This document shows, piece by piece, positions 22,926 to 34,150 of a stretch of DNA of 64,000 nucleotides. Below the pieces are notes generated by a model. That model was not told where the DNA came from. It did no database searches and saw nothing but the letters and a program-made list of their open reading frames with translations. Location of the stretch: NCBI GenBank assembly GCA_013368375.1, contig JAACJP010000029.1:1-64000 (forward strand), given 5' to 3'. Position 1 is the first letter of the stretch. Each line of letters opens with the position of its first letter. Source of the DNA: Tricholomella constricta (Eukaryota > Basidiomycota > Agaricomycetes > Agaricales > Lyophyllaceae). Made by a program: the position numbers and the translations under genes.

Positions 22926-25010
22926 ATGGGGCCGGCCTCCTCCGCCTTGTTTGTTGTCTTGCATTCTTGCGTCTTGTGCTGCCCCTCCCTTCGCCATGCT
23001 ATCCCCTCCTCCCCTCGTCGTCGTTGCGCACTGCTGATAATTCCACACACGTAGCCACCCATTTTATCTATCTATCTCTCTCTTTCTCTCACTCTCTACT
23101 CCCCATGGACCCCCCACCCCCCCACACCCACCCACCCCCAAACAACCCGCCATATACACTGATTTTTTGATTTGATTTTGATTTGATTGATCCACCCGTC
23201 CGTTCCTTTTCTCTTTTTCTCTTTTCTTTTTTTGGTTTGAATTTTTTTTTTTTGATTTTTTTGAGATGGTTCGATTCGATTCATATCATAGCGGAGTCGT
23301 TTTTTATACTTTCTTTTTGATCAAGTACAAGTACACCCCAAGTCCAGCCATCCATCCATCCATTGTGCGTCCGCGTCATCCCCCCGTCATACCACCGTCG
23401 TGCGTTTTTTTCTTTTGATATATTTTGTTTGATTTGATTTGATTTTTGATTTTTTTGATTTGTTGTTCTTTATTGAGTATATCCCCCTGATTCGCTGTGT
23501 TTAATTTTTTTAATTATATCTCTCTCTCTTTCTCTCTCTCGCTCGCTCGCTCGCTTTGTGCTGTTGAGTGGGTGAGTGGGGGGGTCGTGCTCAGTATGTC
23601 GTTATAAAACACACACGCGAGATCACTGGGACTCACTTGATCTTGCTTGGAATGAATTTTGAAGGGGGGGACTACCTTTCATTACGTTAGTAACTCTGCC
23701 TCAGATAAATACTTGCAGTGAATATACCTACCGTGCATGGCCCGTGGATGGCGGATGGCCCGGGGTTTCGACTTGTGCGACGTCCAAGTGCTTGCCGTGC
23801 GGTGCGGTGGTCTGTAGGCAAGGTTGCTTTTGGACTGGACTCGGGGCACGTCTATAAGAAGTGAAGGCAGCACCCCCCCTGGGCCCCATGGCCCCGGGAC
23901 TTGATCATGAGAGGGCCTCGCCATACCGGTGTTACAGCTGCAGCAGCGATATAGATCTAGAAAGACCTGGAGAACTTTAGATTCGACTGGTGAGATGTAT
24001 ATGGCGTATGGCTGGGGTGACTGCGGCGCGCGAAGCGCAGAGAGTCCCTTAGTGCAGGTGTAGATTCAGTCAAGTCTAAGTCTCAGGCCGACCACGGCGA
24101 CGCAAGGCCGGAGAAAAGGAAAAACCCCAAGCGGAGGCATCTGCATCGTAAGTACTAATTATCTGCAGCCCAACTTTTCCTCGCATATCGCCTCGATGTG
24201 TCGGAAAAATGGCTGCTTCATGTCTTGGCTGGATTGTTATGGTGACCCATTGCAGAGCGAGTGGCGTACCACGTGTACATGTACAGAGGGTTATGAAAGG
24301 ACCCCCCGAAAGCCCCGCCAGATGTACCTCCCAACGCGATCGAGGTCGATATCCGGATTATGTTTTTCAGAATGGGCCAAAGTTCACCGGATTCCGTGAC
24401 CCACCTTGCCAGAGGTCATTTTTTCTCCGCATTCTAGGGAGGACCTCAGAAAAAGGTAGGCTTTTTTTAATTCGAGTTTCGCGCCGCAGGCGCTGTTTGA
24501 CGAGCCCAAATGATGTGAAGCTGGGACTGAAAGAGTCCATTTGATGGTGTTTCGATACATTCTCAACCATTCTCCACACCACCAGCTACGAAAAAAAAAA
24601 AGGCCCAATGACCGGATTATGAGGTCTACCTTACCCATCTCGAAGTTCTTCACCGGACTCTAGACCTTGATATGATAAAGCAAAAAAAACCTGGATTTTC
24701 ACCGGACTAGCCCCCACATCAAGCAAAAATGGCCGTCTTTTTCACAGGACTGCAAGGGTACATATGGGTGGATTTTCGGGGGTCCTGTTATGAATGAAGT
24801 ATCCGTATTTTGTTATGTCGTCGCTGGAAGAACACCGGTGAATGATGACAGCGTGATTCCGTGGGGATCGGCGGCAAGGGCCGAGGTCATATGACGTGAG
24901 GCTGGATAAGGGCGTCGTTGTGAACGAGGGGTTGGTACAGGACGCCGTTGCATTCACTTACAACGACTTCTCTAATACTACTCTTCAACTTCTTTCTTTG
25001 ATTCTTTTAC
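22926..25010. other. G-alpha 3' region and intergenic DNA with simple repeats
   Basis: T-rich DNA with repeated TTTGATT strings (about 23160-23470), CT and GCTC runs (23519-23556) and a CCAT run (23348-23364). From 24350 to 24740 the motif TTCACCGGA(C/T) occurs several times among A-rich tracts. A short frame at 24196-24399 has no recognisable content. No gene supported. Confidence 0.5.
23519..23556. repeat. CT / GCTC simple repeat
   Basis: Run of TCTCTCTCTCTTTCTCTCTC followed by about four GCTC units, read directly. Confidence 0.85.
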
Positions 25011-27861
25011 ATGCCCTCACGCTCGACAAAGCATGCTCGAGCATCCAAGTCGTCCCGTGCCCCAGTAATCCTTAATCCGTACGTTCATCCCACACGTTGT
25101 ATCCGAGTCATGTACATGAACAACTCTTCCAGCGACCCTCCCCGTCTCCCCATCTATGAGACTGAACCCGAGCCAGAACCCGAGCCCGAGGATGAGCAAG
25201 ATGATTCCGGCCCGCCCATCCCCATCCCCGTCCCGCGCAGCCAGACTCCGCAGCTACCCCACCCCGTCTCCCGCTCAGGCATAGCACGCACCATCCCCAC
25301 CTCCCACTCGCCCACCAAGCGCTTCACCGCCCCACTCCCGCTCCCGGCCCCGCCCTCCGCACGCGCCGCCCCCGCCGTCGTCGACCTCGGCACCGTCCCC
25401 CGCACATGTGGCCCGAACCCGAACAACGAAGACCACATCCTGTGGGCCCGCTGGGACACACTCCCTCTCGGTGCTGGGTACGTTACCCCTCTTGCTATTC
25501 TCAGATCAAACTCTGGCCTATCCTGATTATATGCGGTGTCGCAGACCGCACCGCCGCCTCCTCTTTGTAGCGTACCCCTCCGTCCTCCAGATCTACGACA
25601 CGACGGACCTCGGCGCTTTAGAGGAGGTGCTGCGTTTGCCTCTGGCGTCATTGCATGACGCCACCCATCCCGAGCAGATGCTCGGGTGCTTGGTGCATGC
25701 TGCCGCCTTGCCATCGCGTCTCGGACAGGATGAGGAGGCGCCTTTGATTGGGCTTGCGTGAGTTACATGCTCAGTACCCTACGACGAATCTAATCTAGCT
25801 GCGGCCTCAGCTTCGACACAGGCTCGTTCCTCGTATACTCCCTCAAGACCCACCGCACCCTCACCCACCGCCACCTCGCGGCACCCATCCACAGCTTCCA
25901 AGCAAACGAGCACTACATCGTCGTCGTAAGTCCTCCCTCCCGTCTCACCCCCTCCTTTCCCCTATTGACACCACGCGCAGAGCACCACTGCCCCGCGCGC
26001 GCTGCACGTCCTGGCCACGCGCACCCTGGCCCCGCTGCACGTCGTCCCCGCCCCCCGCCTCGCCGCGTACAGGCCCCCGCCGCCCCCTGGCGAGGGCGTG
26101 GTGGGCAGCGCGGCGGCGATGCTCTCCAGCGCCTTTGCGGGGCTTGCGCGCGCTCCGGGAGGTGCGGGACCGAGATATAATGCCCATTCGAGGTTTGGAT
26201 CGAGGGAGGATGGGTGTAGCCACTCCCATCACTACCATCATCACGAGGATGAGGAGGTCTTGCGTGATGCTGATGGTATGCACCGCTCACATGCACATGC
26301 ACAAGCACACGTGTCCCCCCCCACCACCGTCCTTGCCAGCAAACCCCACGCAGTCTACGCGCTCTCACACCGTCTCCTCGCGTACATCTCCCCTTCCCCC
26401 TCCTCCCCCCGCTCACCCGCTTCTTCCTCCCTCTCCCCTGCTGCTCCCCCATCCACATCCACTTCTTCCCCGACTTTTCCGTCAGGCACCACCACCGCAC
26501 CTGATACGGGTGCACACGCGGAATTGAGGCGCGTATGGGGCGGGGTACGGACGTTGGGGGGGATGGCGGTCAGTGCCGCGCGCGCCCGCGTCGGGGGTGG
26601 GGGTGGGGTTGAGACGGGTGCGGGTGCGGGGGTGGGGCGGTTCTTTTCGAGGAGTGCGCCTGAGGGGCGGGGGTTCGGTATGAGCATGGGGTTAGAGAGG
26701 GGGCGGGAAAGGGAGGGTGAGGGTGAGGGTGAGGAGAGGGAGGGTGGCAAAGGAGGGGGAGGTGGGTCGGTGGTCACCGTCGTTGACCTAGGCGGGGGCG
26801 GGGGTATGGATGTGGTGGTGGAGTTTAGTGCGCGGGGGGGAGGGGGAGGGGGGGAGGAAGAAATGGAGGTGGCAAGACTCGAGTGGGCTCCGGATGGGTG
26901 TGCGCTGGGGGTTGTACCGAGGGATGGACAGGCCGTGCGGGTGTTCCAGGTGCGGCCTGTTGCGCGGTCCCTTAGTGCCCGTACCGGTGCCAGTGCCAGA
27001 GCCAATTCCCATTCCCATTCCCGTTCCCAATCCAGTTCCAGTTCCAGTTCACATCCCGGTGGCGGTGTTGATTACGGTGCGAGTTCGGGTCACACTAAGC
27101 CAGAGTACGGGAGCGCGTGGCACGTGTACAGTCTACGGCGGGGCTGGACGAGCGCGGTGGTGGAGGGCGTAGCCTGGACCTCCGACGGGCGGTGGGCGGC
27201 GGTGGGGAGCAAGAATAGGACTGTGCATGTGTTTGCCGTTGACCCCCCCTCCTTGTGTGGAGGCGGAGGGAGAGCGGCACGGGCGATGGATGTCCGGGTA
27301 TGTGGTGTTTCTTTTACTTTTTTTAAAAAAAAAAAAATTAACGCGCGCCGTGGTGTGGTTGGTGTAGCCGATGATGACGGAGATGAACCCCCTCGTGCGC
27401 CTCCGCGCGCCGACGCCCTCCACCACGAGTACGAGTACGGCCATAACCAGTCCAACCACTACCACCACTACCACCACCAGCACTACCACCACCACCGCAG
27501 CAGCAGCAGCGCAGGCAACCCCCCGCCCACGCGCAGCGCTCGCCTTTACCTTTATATCAAGCGGCTCCGGACCACCCCTACCTTCCCACCTGCGTCCTTC
27601 CCCTTCCCCTTCTTCCCTTCCCCCCTCTTCCCCTCCCTCTTATCGCACCCCAACATCAGGAGCAGGGTCAGGCGGCGGGGCCAGGACGGACATACAAGAC
27701 ATTCTAGTGTTCGACCCGGGAGATGCGTCGTTGGCTTTGCGCCGGGTCGTGCTGGAGGTGCGGCCGCGGCAGCGGAGGGGGGGGAAGGAGTTTCTTGCGA
27801 ATGGGGGGATGGCAGGGATGGGGATGGGGATGGGGATTGTGAGCGGGGCGGCGGCGGCTGT

Positions 27862-27892
<31 letters not shown>

Positions 27893-29193
27893 GCGACGAG
27901 CATTTCGTTGCCTGTGCCTGGGAGGCTTGCCTTTGGGGGCCAGTCACAGTCACAGTCACCGACGGGGGGTGGGGGTGCGGGTGCGGGGTTTGGACGGCGG
28001 TCGTCGAGTCGGAGTCGGAGTCGGCTGGGACAGGCGGGAGTGGAGGAGGAGGTGCAGATGCAGATGGAGCTTGTGCCGAGGGAGAGTACGGTTATGGTTT
28101 GGAGTTTGAGGATTAGGATTAGGGAGGACAGGGGCGAAGGCGAAAGCGAAAGCGAAAGCGGGGAGGTGAGGAAGGTTATGGACGGCCCTCCGCTCAAGGC
28201 GTCTTCCTGGGGCAGGGGCAAGGCCCACCGCGCCGAGTATGTCATTCCCTTTGTCCTCTCTCTTTCTACGCTTCACTGATGGGGGTTGCTGCTTCAAACA
28301 AAACAAGCAACTGGCTCGCCCAAGCGGAACTCTCAACATCCTCAAAGTCCCAGAAAGTCGTGCCGAGGTCTATATACCTCTCCCACCAGTTCTCGTTCCA
28401 TACCCTCGGGGAGGACTACCACGCCCTCATACGCAGGTATAGGTTTGAGGACGTGGGTGTGGGCGGGCACACCATCGAAGCAAGGCGCCAGGTTCAGGTT
28501 AGCGCTTATGCACATGCCTACGAAGGCGAGGGCGGGGGCGGGGGCGGGAGCGGGGGCGGGGGCGAGTTTGTGGAGGCGTCACCGCGGCACCGCTCGCTCT
28601 CAGCGTCTTTCGACGCCCCGCTCGCTTCGGCGCTGATCAACGACCTCGAGCTGGAACACGCGCACGTACATGGGGCGGGTGTGCTCCCGATGTACCCGAA
28701 CGGCGGCGGCGGCGCGGGGAGTGCGTCGTCGGGAGGGGGTGTGTTTCGGAGTGCGATGATTATACCGATACGTGCGCGGACGAGGGGGATTGGGATTGGG
28801 GAGGGGGTGGGGGGGATTATAAGGAGGGAGATTATTAAGAAGGTGAGGTCGCCGCGGGTGAGGCCTAGGTCTGGTAGTAGTGGCGAGTCGGAGTCGGTGG
28901 CGGTGTCGGTGCCGTTGGAGTTTGATGAGGAGGATGAGGATTTTATGTTGGGGTCGGGGGAGGGGGCGAGGGCGAGGGCGAGGGAGGGAGAGGTGGAGGG
29001 GGAGTCGGCGCTGGAGGTGGAGGTGGAGGTGGATGATGCGTGGGGAGGGTGGAGCGTGGAGGATGGGCTTGCGGTGGAAGAGGCGGAGCGGTTTGATGAT
29101 ATTGATGTGCTGGGCTTGTTGGATGAGGAGCAGGCGCTGGCGAGGCAGACGCAGATGAAGAGAAAGGGGAGGCAGAGGCGTAGTAGGGCTTGA
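25011..29193 (+). CDS. BCAS3-like WD40/Atg18-related protein (about 1292 aa)
   Basis: Six exons fit one continuous frame: 25011-25477, 25545-25757, 25799-25925, 25981-27297, 27368-28236, 28308-29193. Recognisable blocks in order: a proline/glutamate-rich N-terminus; LLFVAYPSVLQIYDTTDLG (exon 2); FLVYSLKTHRTL and HSFQANEHYIVV (exon 3), typical of PROPPIN-like WD40 blades; RLEWAPDGCALGVVPRDGQ and VVEGVAWTSDGRWAAVGS (exon 4); TEMNPLVRLRAP (exon 5); and NWLAQAELS...SIYLSHQF...GEDYHALIRRY with C-terminal LEFDEEDEDF and AVEEAERFDDI (exon 6). This matches the fungal BCAS3-domain family. In animals BCAS3 acts with PHAF1 at autophagosome initiation sites, so a role in autophagy or membrane traffic is likely. 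The linkers carry long Gly, His, Met-Gly and Ser/Arg runs that may vary in length. The 28236/28308 junction is the least certain. Confidence 0.8.
27846..27894. repeat. (GGGTAT)n and Gly/Met-coding tract inside the BCAS3-like gene
   Basis: About five GGTATG units encode alternating Met-Gly in exon 5. Nearby GGGGAT runs (about 27815-27840) do the same. Together with the CCAC/His tract at about 27450-27500 and the GGCGGG run near 28530-28565 they make this gene prone to length change. Confidence 0.75.
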
Positions 29194-29379
29194 GCTTGTT
29201 GTTGTAGTCAATTGTACTGGTGAATTTAATGTATTTCGACGATAATCTAATCTTATCGCTCTCCCACGAAAGAAAGATCCTTCGCGACAAGCGACAATTG
29301 ATTTTTTTGATCACACACGCCTCGTCGGTCGTCCTCTTTTACTTATTGTTATCCATCTCTGCGATAAGAAGCGTATGCA

Positions 29380-32300
29380 ATGGAATCGGTAGTCCCAGCA
29401 GAGATCACCGCAGAGCTCACCCAGATCCTCTCCAACCTCGTCCTCGGCGACAACGAGATTCGGTCAAAGTGAGCGCCAGTTCCCTTCCTTCCCCGAGCGC
29501 TACCGGCGCAACGCTGCTCACTTTGGGATGGATCCTGTTCATAGTGCGGAAAAGGCGGTGAATGATCGGCTGGCGCAGACGCCGGAGCTGTACCTGCTTG
29601 CGCTCACGCAGTTTGCGATTGCTGCTGACACTGAGGTGGTGAGTTTTTTGTGGTTGGATGGTGTAGGATTGGCTGGGGGCTGTCCCGGGAGGGGCTACGG
29701 ATCCACGAGGTGTCGTCAACTGGGCGCTGCTCGCCTTTTCTCACTCTGTCATTCAGTCCATGCCCTCTTCCATGTATTGACTTCTTTTTGACCCCAGATG
29801 CGCTCGTTCTCACTCGTCCTCCTCCGGCGCCTCCTCTTCCGTCCCGCCCCCACCACCGGACCGCGTGCAGCCCCCCACACAGCGCCCCGGCTGACGCTGT
29901 ACGACCACCTCTCCTCCCAAACGCTCACCACCCTCGAACGCCTCCTCCTGCACTCCCTCTCGCACGAGCCGGCCCAAAAGGTCCGCAGGAACACCGTCGA
30001 CACCGTCTGCGACATCGCCAACCAAGGCATGGCGCGCGGACGGCCGTGGCACGCCCTCCAGTCCCAGGCCTTTGCCATGAGCCAGGCATTGGGCCCCCAC
30101 GAGGCTCTGGCCCGCGCCAGCGCGTTTGGGGTGTTTTCGGGCGCACCCAATTTGGTAATGGATCTCCAGACGGAGGTCGTCCTCCATGTCTTCCAGAAGG
30201 GCCTCCAGGATCCTGACAGCATCGACGTGTGTCCTCTACTCAATATATTCTTTCTTCTTACTGTGTATTTACTTAAGAGACACTAACAGGTCCGACACGC
30301 CGCGCTGCGCGGCTCAGTCGCCTACCTCGAAGCCGCCGACGCGCAGCAGCTGGCCCAAGCTCTACCGCTGATGTACCCGATGCTAGAGACGCTCCCCGCA
30401 CTCGCCCACTCCCTGGCCCTGGCCCAGCCCTTCTCCCAACCCGCCTCTGTCCCGGCGCCATCCACGCCCGTGCCGCCCAACACGACGACGAGCAACTACC
30501 ACCACCTCTCCGTCTTCCTCGCCGTCCTGACCCCGCTGTGCACCTCCCACCCCACCCTCTTCGCCCCGCACCTCCCCGCGCTCCTCCAGTTCCTCCCTGC
30601 GCTCATATTACCAGCCGCGGACTGCGGCCCCACCCCCACCGTCGGCCGCCCCTTCCCACACCGCGGCGCCACCGGGAACGGGGGCGGGGGAGGGGCCTCG
30701 GGCTCAGGCAGGCAAGGCGCGTTCGTGTTCCCGCCTGACGGGATGACGGCGTCCTCTCCCTCCTCCTCCTCCTCCTCTTCCTCCCCAGGCACGGGCACGG
30801 GTGGGGAGGCGGAGGGGCAGGCACGGAAGCACGCCGAGGAGGACGAGGAGCTTGCGCAGGAGGACGACCTGCGGCAGACGCTGCGACTGAGCGCGCTGGA
30901 GTTCATGATCAGCCTGAGCGAGGCCAAGGCGGGGATGGTAAGGAAGCAGCCGGGGTGGACGGAGATTGTGGTCAGAGCGTGTTTGGAGGCGATGGGCGAG
31001 TTTGATGAGGAGGCCGAGGGGGGTTTGGAGGGCTGGTTGAGCGATGATGTGAGGTTTTTTTGCTCCCTTTTTGTTGTCATGTTCTTTTGGCTGCTGACTG
31101 TGAAATTTGTGTTTGGTTGCGCCCCCCCCCTTCTTGCGGTGCTAGCCGTCGAACAGTTCGAGCTCGGCAGAGACGGATTCGCCGCCGGCGCTGTATGAGC
31201 AGTCCTTGGATCGTCTGGCGTGTGCGATGGGCGGGCGTGCTGTGCTCCCGCCCGCATTCCAGGTGCGTCTGCGTCTGCCGCTTTCCCCTTGTGTCCGTTT
31301 TGTGTGATACGGATCTGGTATCAGTACATCCCGTCGATGCTGGCGAGCTACGACTGGCGCGTACGCCATGCGGGGCTTATGGCGATTGCGGCCATTGGAG
31401 AGGGGACGGGCAAGGTCAGTTTGATGTCTCTGTCTTGCTTCTTGTTGGACCTTTTGCTGATCAGGGGGTACCTTCGTTAGGTGATGCAAAATGAGCTCGG
31501 GAAGATCGTCGAGTGAGTGGAAGGGGCGCCTTAGGACGGCTTCGAAGTTTGATTGATGAGGACTGATGTCGTGTCCTTGTCTAGTCTGGTGACACCCATG
31601 TTCAGCGACTCGCATCCGCGTGTGAGGTATGCGGCGTGTCAATGCGTGTAAGTCTTCCTCCTGTTTATCCAGATGGTGGTTGACGTGCCGCCAGGGGACA
31701 GCTGTGCACGGACCTCGAGGTACGTGTTCCTTTGCCGTTGGCGGGTGGAAGAGTCACTCACTGATCCCGATTCGCGATTTTAGGAAATCATTCAGGAGAA
31801 GTATCACCAGCAGCTGTTCGCCGTGCTCATCCCGACCTTGGAGGATCCCGAACCCAGGTACGCCCCCTCCCACCCAGCTCTTCACCGTCCACCACCCAAC
31901 TATAACTATGCACACAGAGTCCATTCGCATGCGGCGGCGGCCCTGATCAACTTTTGCGAAGGTGTCGAGCGCGATACGCTCCTGCCGTACCTCGATCCCA
32001 TCGTCGAGCGCCTCCTCAAGCTTTTGAACCCCGCTGGTGACCCTGCGACTGTCAAGCGGTATGTGCAGGAACAGGCGATCACGACGCTGGCGATGGTGGC
32101 GGACGCTAGCGAGCTCACATTCGTAAAGGTGGGTGTCTGCTCGTCGTAATCCGTACACTCCGTCTCGCGTTCAATTTGGGTCGGTCTCACGTCTTTTGCC
32201 CTTAGCATTACTCGTCGATAATGCCCTTGCTGCTGAACGTTTTGCGCAACGCGGATGGACCAGATTATAGGAAGCTCAGAGTGAAGGCCATGGAATGTGC

Positions 32301-33528
32301 GGGACTCATCGGTGCGTTCCTTCCTCCCCACACCCCACTGATCCTTTTCATTGACGAAAACAATCCTTGTCGGTCTCCAGCGATCGCCGTCGGCCGAGAT
32401 GTATTCAGGCCGGACTCGAACACGCTCGTAGAGCTTCTCATACGCATACAAAGTGAGTGCCCACCTTCGCCCCCTTTTTGTATCTCCTGACACCGTGGAC
32501 GCCGCGCAGAGGGCCCCGTCGATCCAGCGGACACGCAGCTGGGGCACTACCTCATCGCGACGTGGGCCAAGGTGTGCCAGGCCATGGGCCCCGAGTTTGA
32601 GCCGTACCTCCCTGTGGTCATGCCCGCTCTCATACAGACGGCGAGCGCAAAGGCGGACGTGTCCGTCTACGGTGCGTCTTCTCTTACCGTCTCTTGTTCC
32701 TGTTTTTCGTGAACTCGAACTTTGTGTGGCAGAGGACGACGAGGAGAAGGTCGAGGAGCGGGAGGGCTGGGAGACGGTCGTCATGGATGGCCAGACGCTC
32801 GGGATACGCACGTCCGCGATCGAGGAGAAGTGCCAGGCGTTCGAGACGCTGGTTATTTATTGCTCGACGCTCGGTGCTCGGTTCGCGCCGTATCTCGCAC
32901 AGAGCCTCGAAGTGACGCTCCCCGCCTTGAGGTTCTACTTCCACGATGGCGTGAGGGAGGCCTGCGCCCTGTACGTCGCGTCTTTTTCTGTATCCTTTTT
33001 GTTTGTCGTCTTCTGACTTTTTGTCCTGGCGCCAGCCTCATTCCTATGCTCCTGGCAGCGGGCAAGGCAAGCGCAACGCTCACCAATCAGATGGTGTCAG
33101 CGACTTTCCATCAGCTGATCAGCTGCATCAGCACCGAGCACGACGCCTCCTTCCTCGCCTCGCTCTACAAATGCTTCAACGACGCCATGCGCGTCATCGG
33201 CGGCGCCGGGGCCTTGCCGCGCGAATACAACGAGGGCGTCGTGGAGGCGACCAAGCGCCAGCTGCAGGGGCTCGCGGACCGGCGCAAGGGGCGGGCAAAC
33301 CGCGCTGCGAATTTGATAAACTCGGAGGGCAGCAGCGGCGGCGGGGGTGGCGGGGGAGACAAGGAGGAGATGGCGCTACTGGAGGAGATTGAGGACTTTG
33401 CGCTGGAGGATATGATGCGAATGCTGATGTCGTTGGATCCGAACCACCCGCTGCTTGTTGCTGTGTCGAGCGTGAAGGATTTGGGATTTAATACTTGGGA
33501 TAGTGATGAGGAGGAGGAGGAGGGCTGA
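29380..33528 (+). CDS. KAP121: Kap121/importin-5-type karyopherin beta (about 1017 aa)
   Basis: Sixteen exons give one frame: 29380-29468, 29545-29638, 29798-30226, 30290-31048, 31146-31262, 31325-31414, 31481-31512, 31585-31647, 31695-31719, 31784-31857, 31918-32128, 32206-32311, 32381-32452, 32510-32671, 32733-32970, 33036-33528. The N-terminus (LVLGDNEIRSNAEKAVNDRL, then MRSFSLVLLRRLLFR) is the importin N-terminal HEAT region. VRYAACQCVGQL and the ...FEPYLPVVMPALIQ... repeats follow, and the C-terminus is the acidic DSDEEEEEG. The family carries ribosomal proteins, histones and other cargo through nuclear pores with Ran. At 1017 aa it is slightly shorter than the usual ~1090. A Gly/Ser-rich linker lies in exon 4. 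The start is 187 bp after the BCAS3-like stop. Intron 1 contains the left breakpoint of the 11.8-kb duplication. Confidence 0.88.
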
Positions 33529-34150
33529 TGCCGCCCGGACTTGTGTGGAATATATCCTGTACTCTGTATGCTGTTGTCAGGCGGTGGAGGATTTGAGTGT
33601 AGTTACTATTCACCTTGAATTCAAAGACAGAATCGAGCACTTGAGGGGATCAAAGTTAACATGGGAAGCAAAGAGAAACACGGGTGACCCCCAAGTGCGC
33701 CAAGAGGTGTGCCAATGTATTGTACGCATGGCCAAAATCGAGTCGCAAGGTGCGATTTCTGCTTATTTTAACAATCTCTCGACCATAAGTTCCCCTCCCC
33801 GCAGGGAGCTCGCAGTAAAAAAAAAATGTCCGGCCGTTGCAGTGTTTCGTGCAACGGCCGAACGAGGTTTGGCATTTGGTATTCTACGGCGCCGTGTTGC
33901 GTGCAGGTATTCTACAGTATTCTAGTGCGAGGCAGACAGCACATCAACTGAATCAGCAGACAGCACACGTCGAACGGCGAAAGCACCAACGCGCGGCGCT
34001 TGTGGACCACGGCGGTGGTAAACGTATGACGTGGCTTCAAGTCAACCGGCGATATTCGAGCGTAAAGACATGAAATCGGTAGCGCGCGATGGTGATTGGA
34101 TACGTGCAGTGGTCACGTCAGCTAGAAATGGGCGGGCTGAGACTTGGATA
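33529..34150. other. Importin 3' region
   Basis: Contains a likely 3' UTR and then a perfect short inverted repeat around AAAAAAAAATGTCC (GGCCGTTGCA ... TGCAACGGCC, about 33832-33860), which would form a hairpin. No gene. Confidence 0.5.

Noticed and set aside
26355..28245. Long antisense frames (26355-27005, 27640-28245) opposite the BCAS3-like gene
   Set aside because: Proline-rich shadows of glycine-rich exons; no motif or splice support, and the sense strand fits a known family.
28600..29314. Antisense frames at the end of the BCAS3-like gene
   Set aside because: Shadows of GAG/GGG-rich sense codons.
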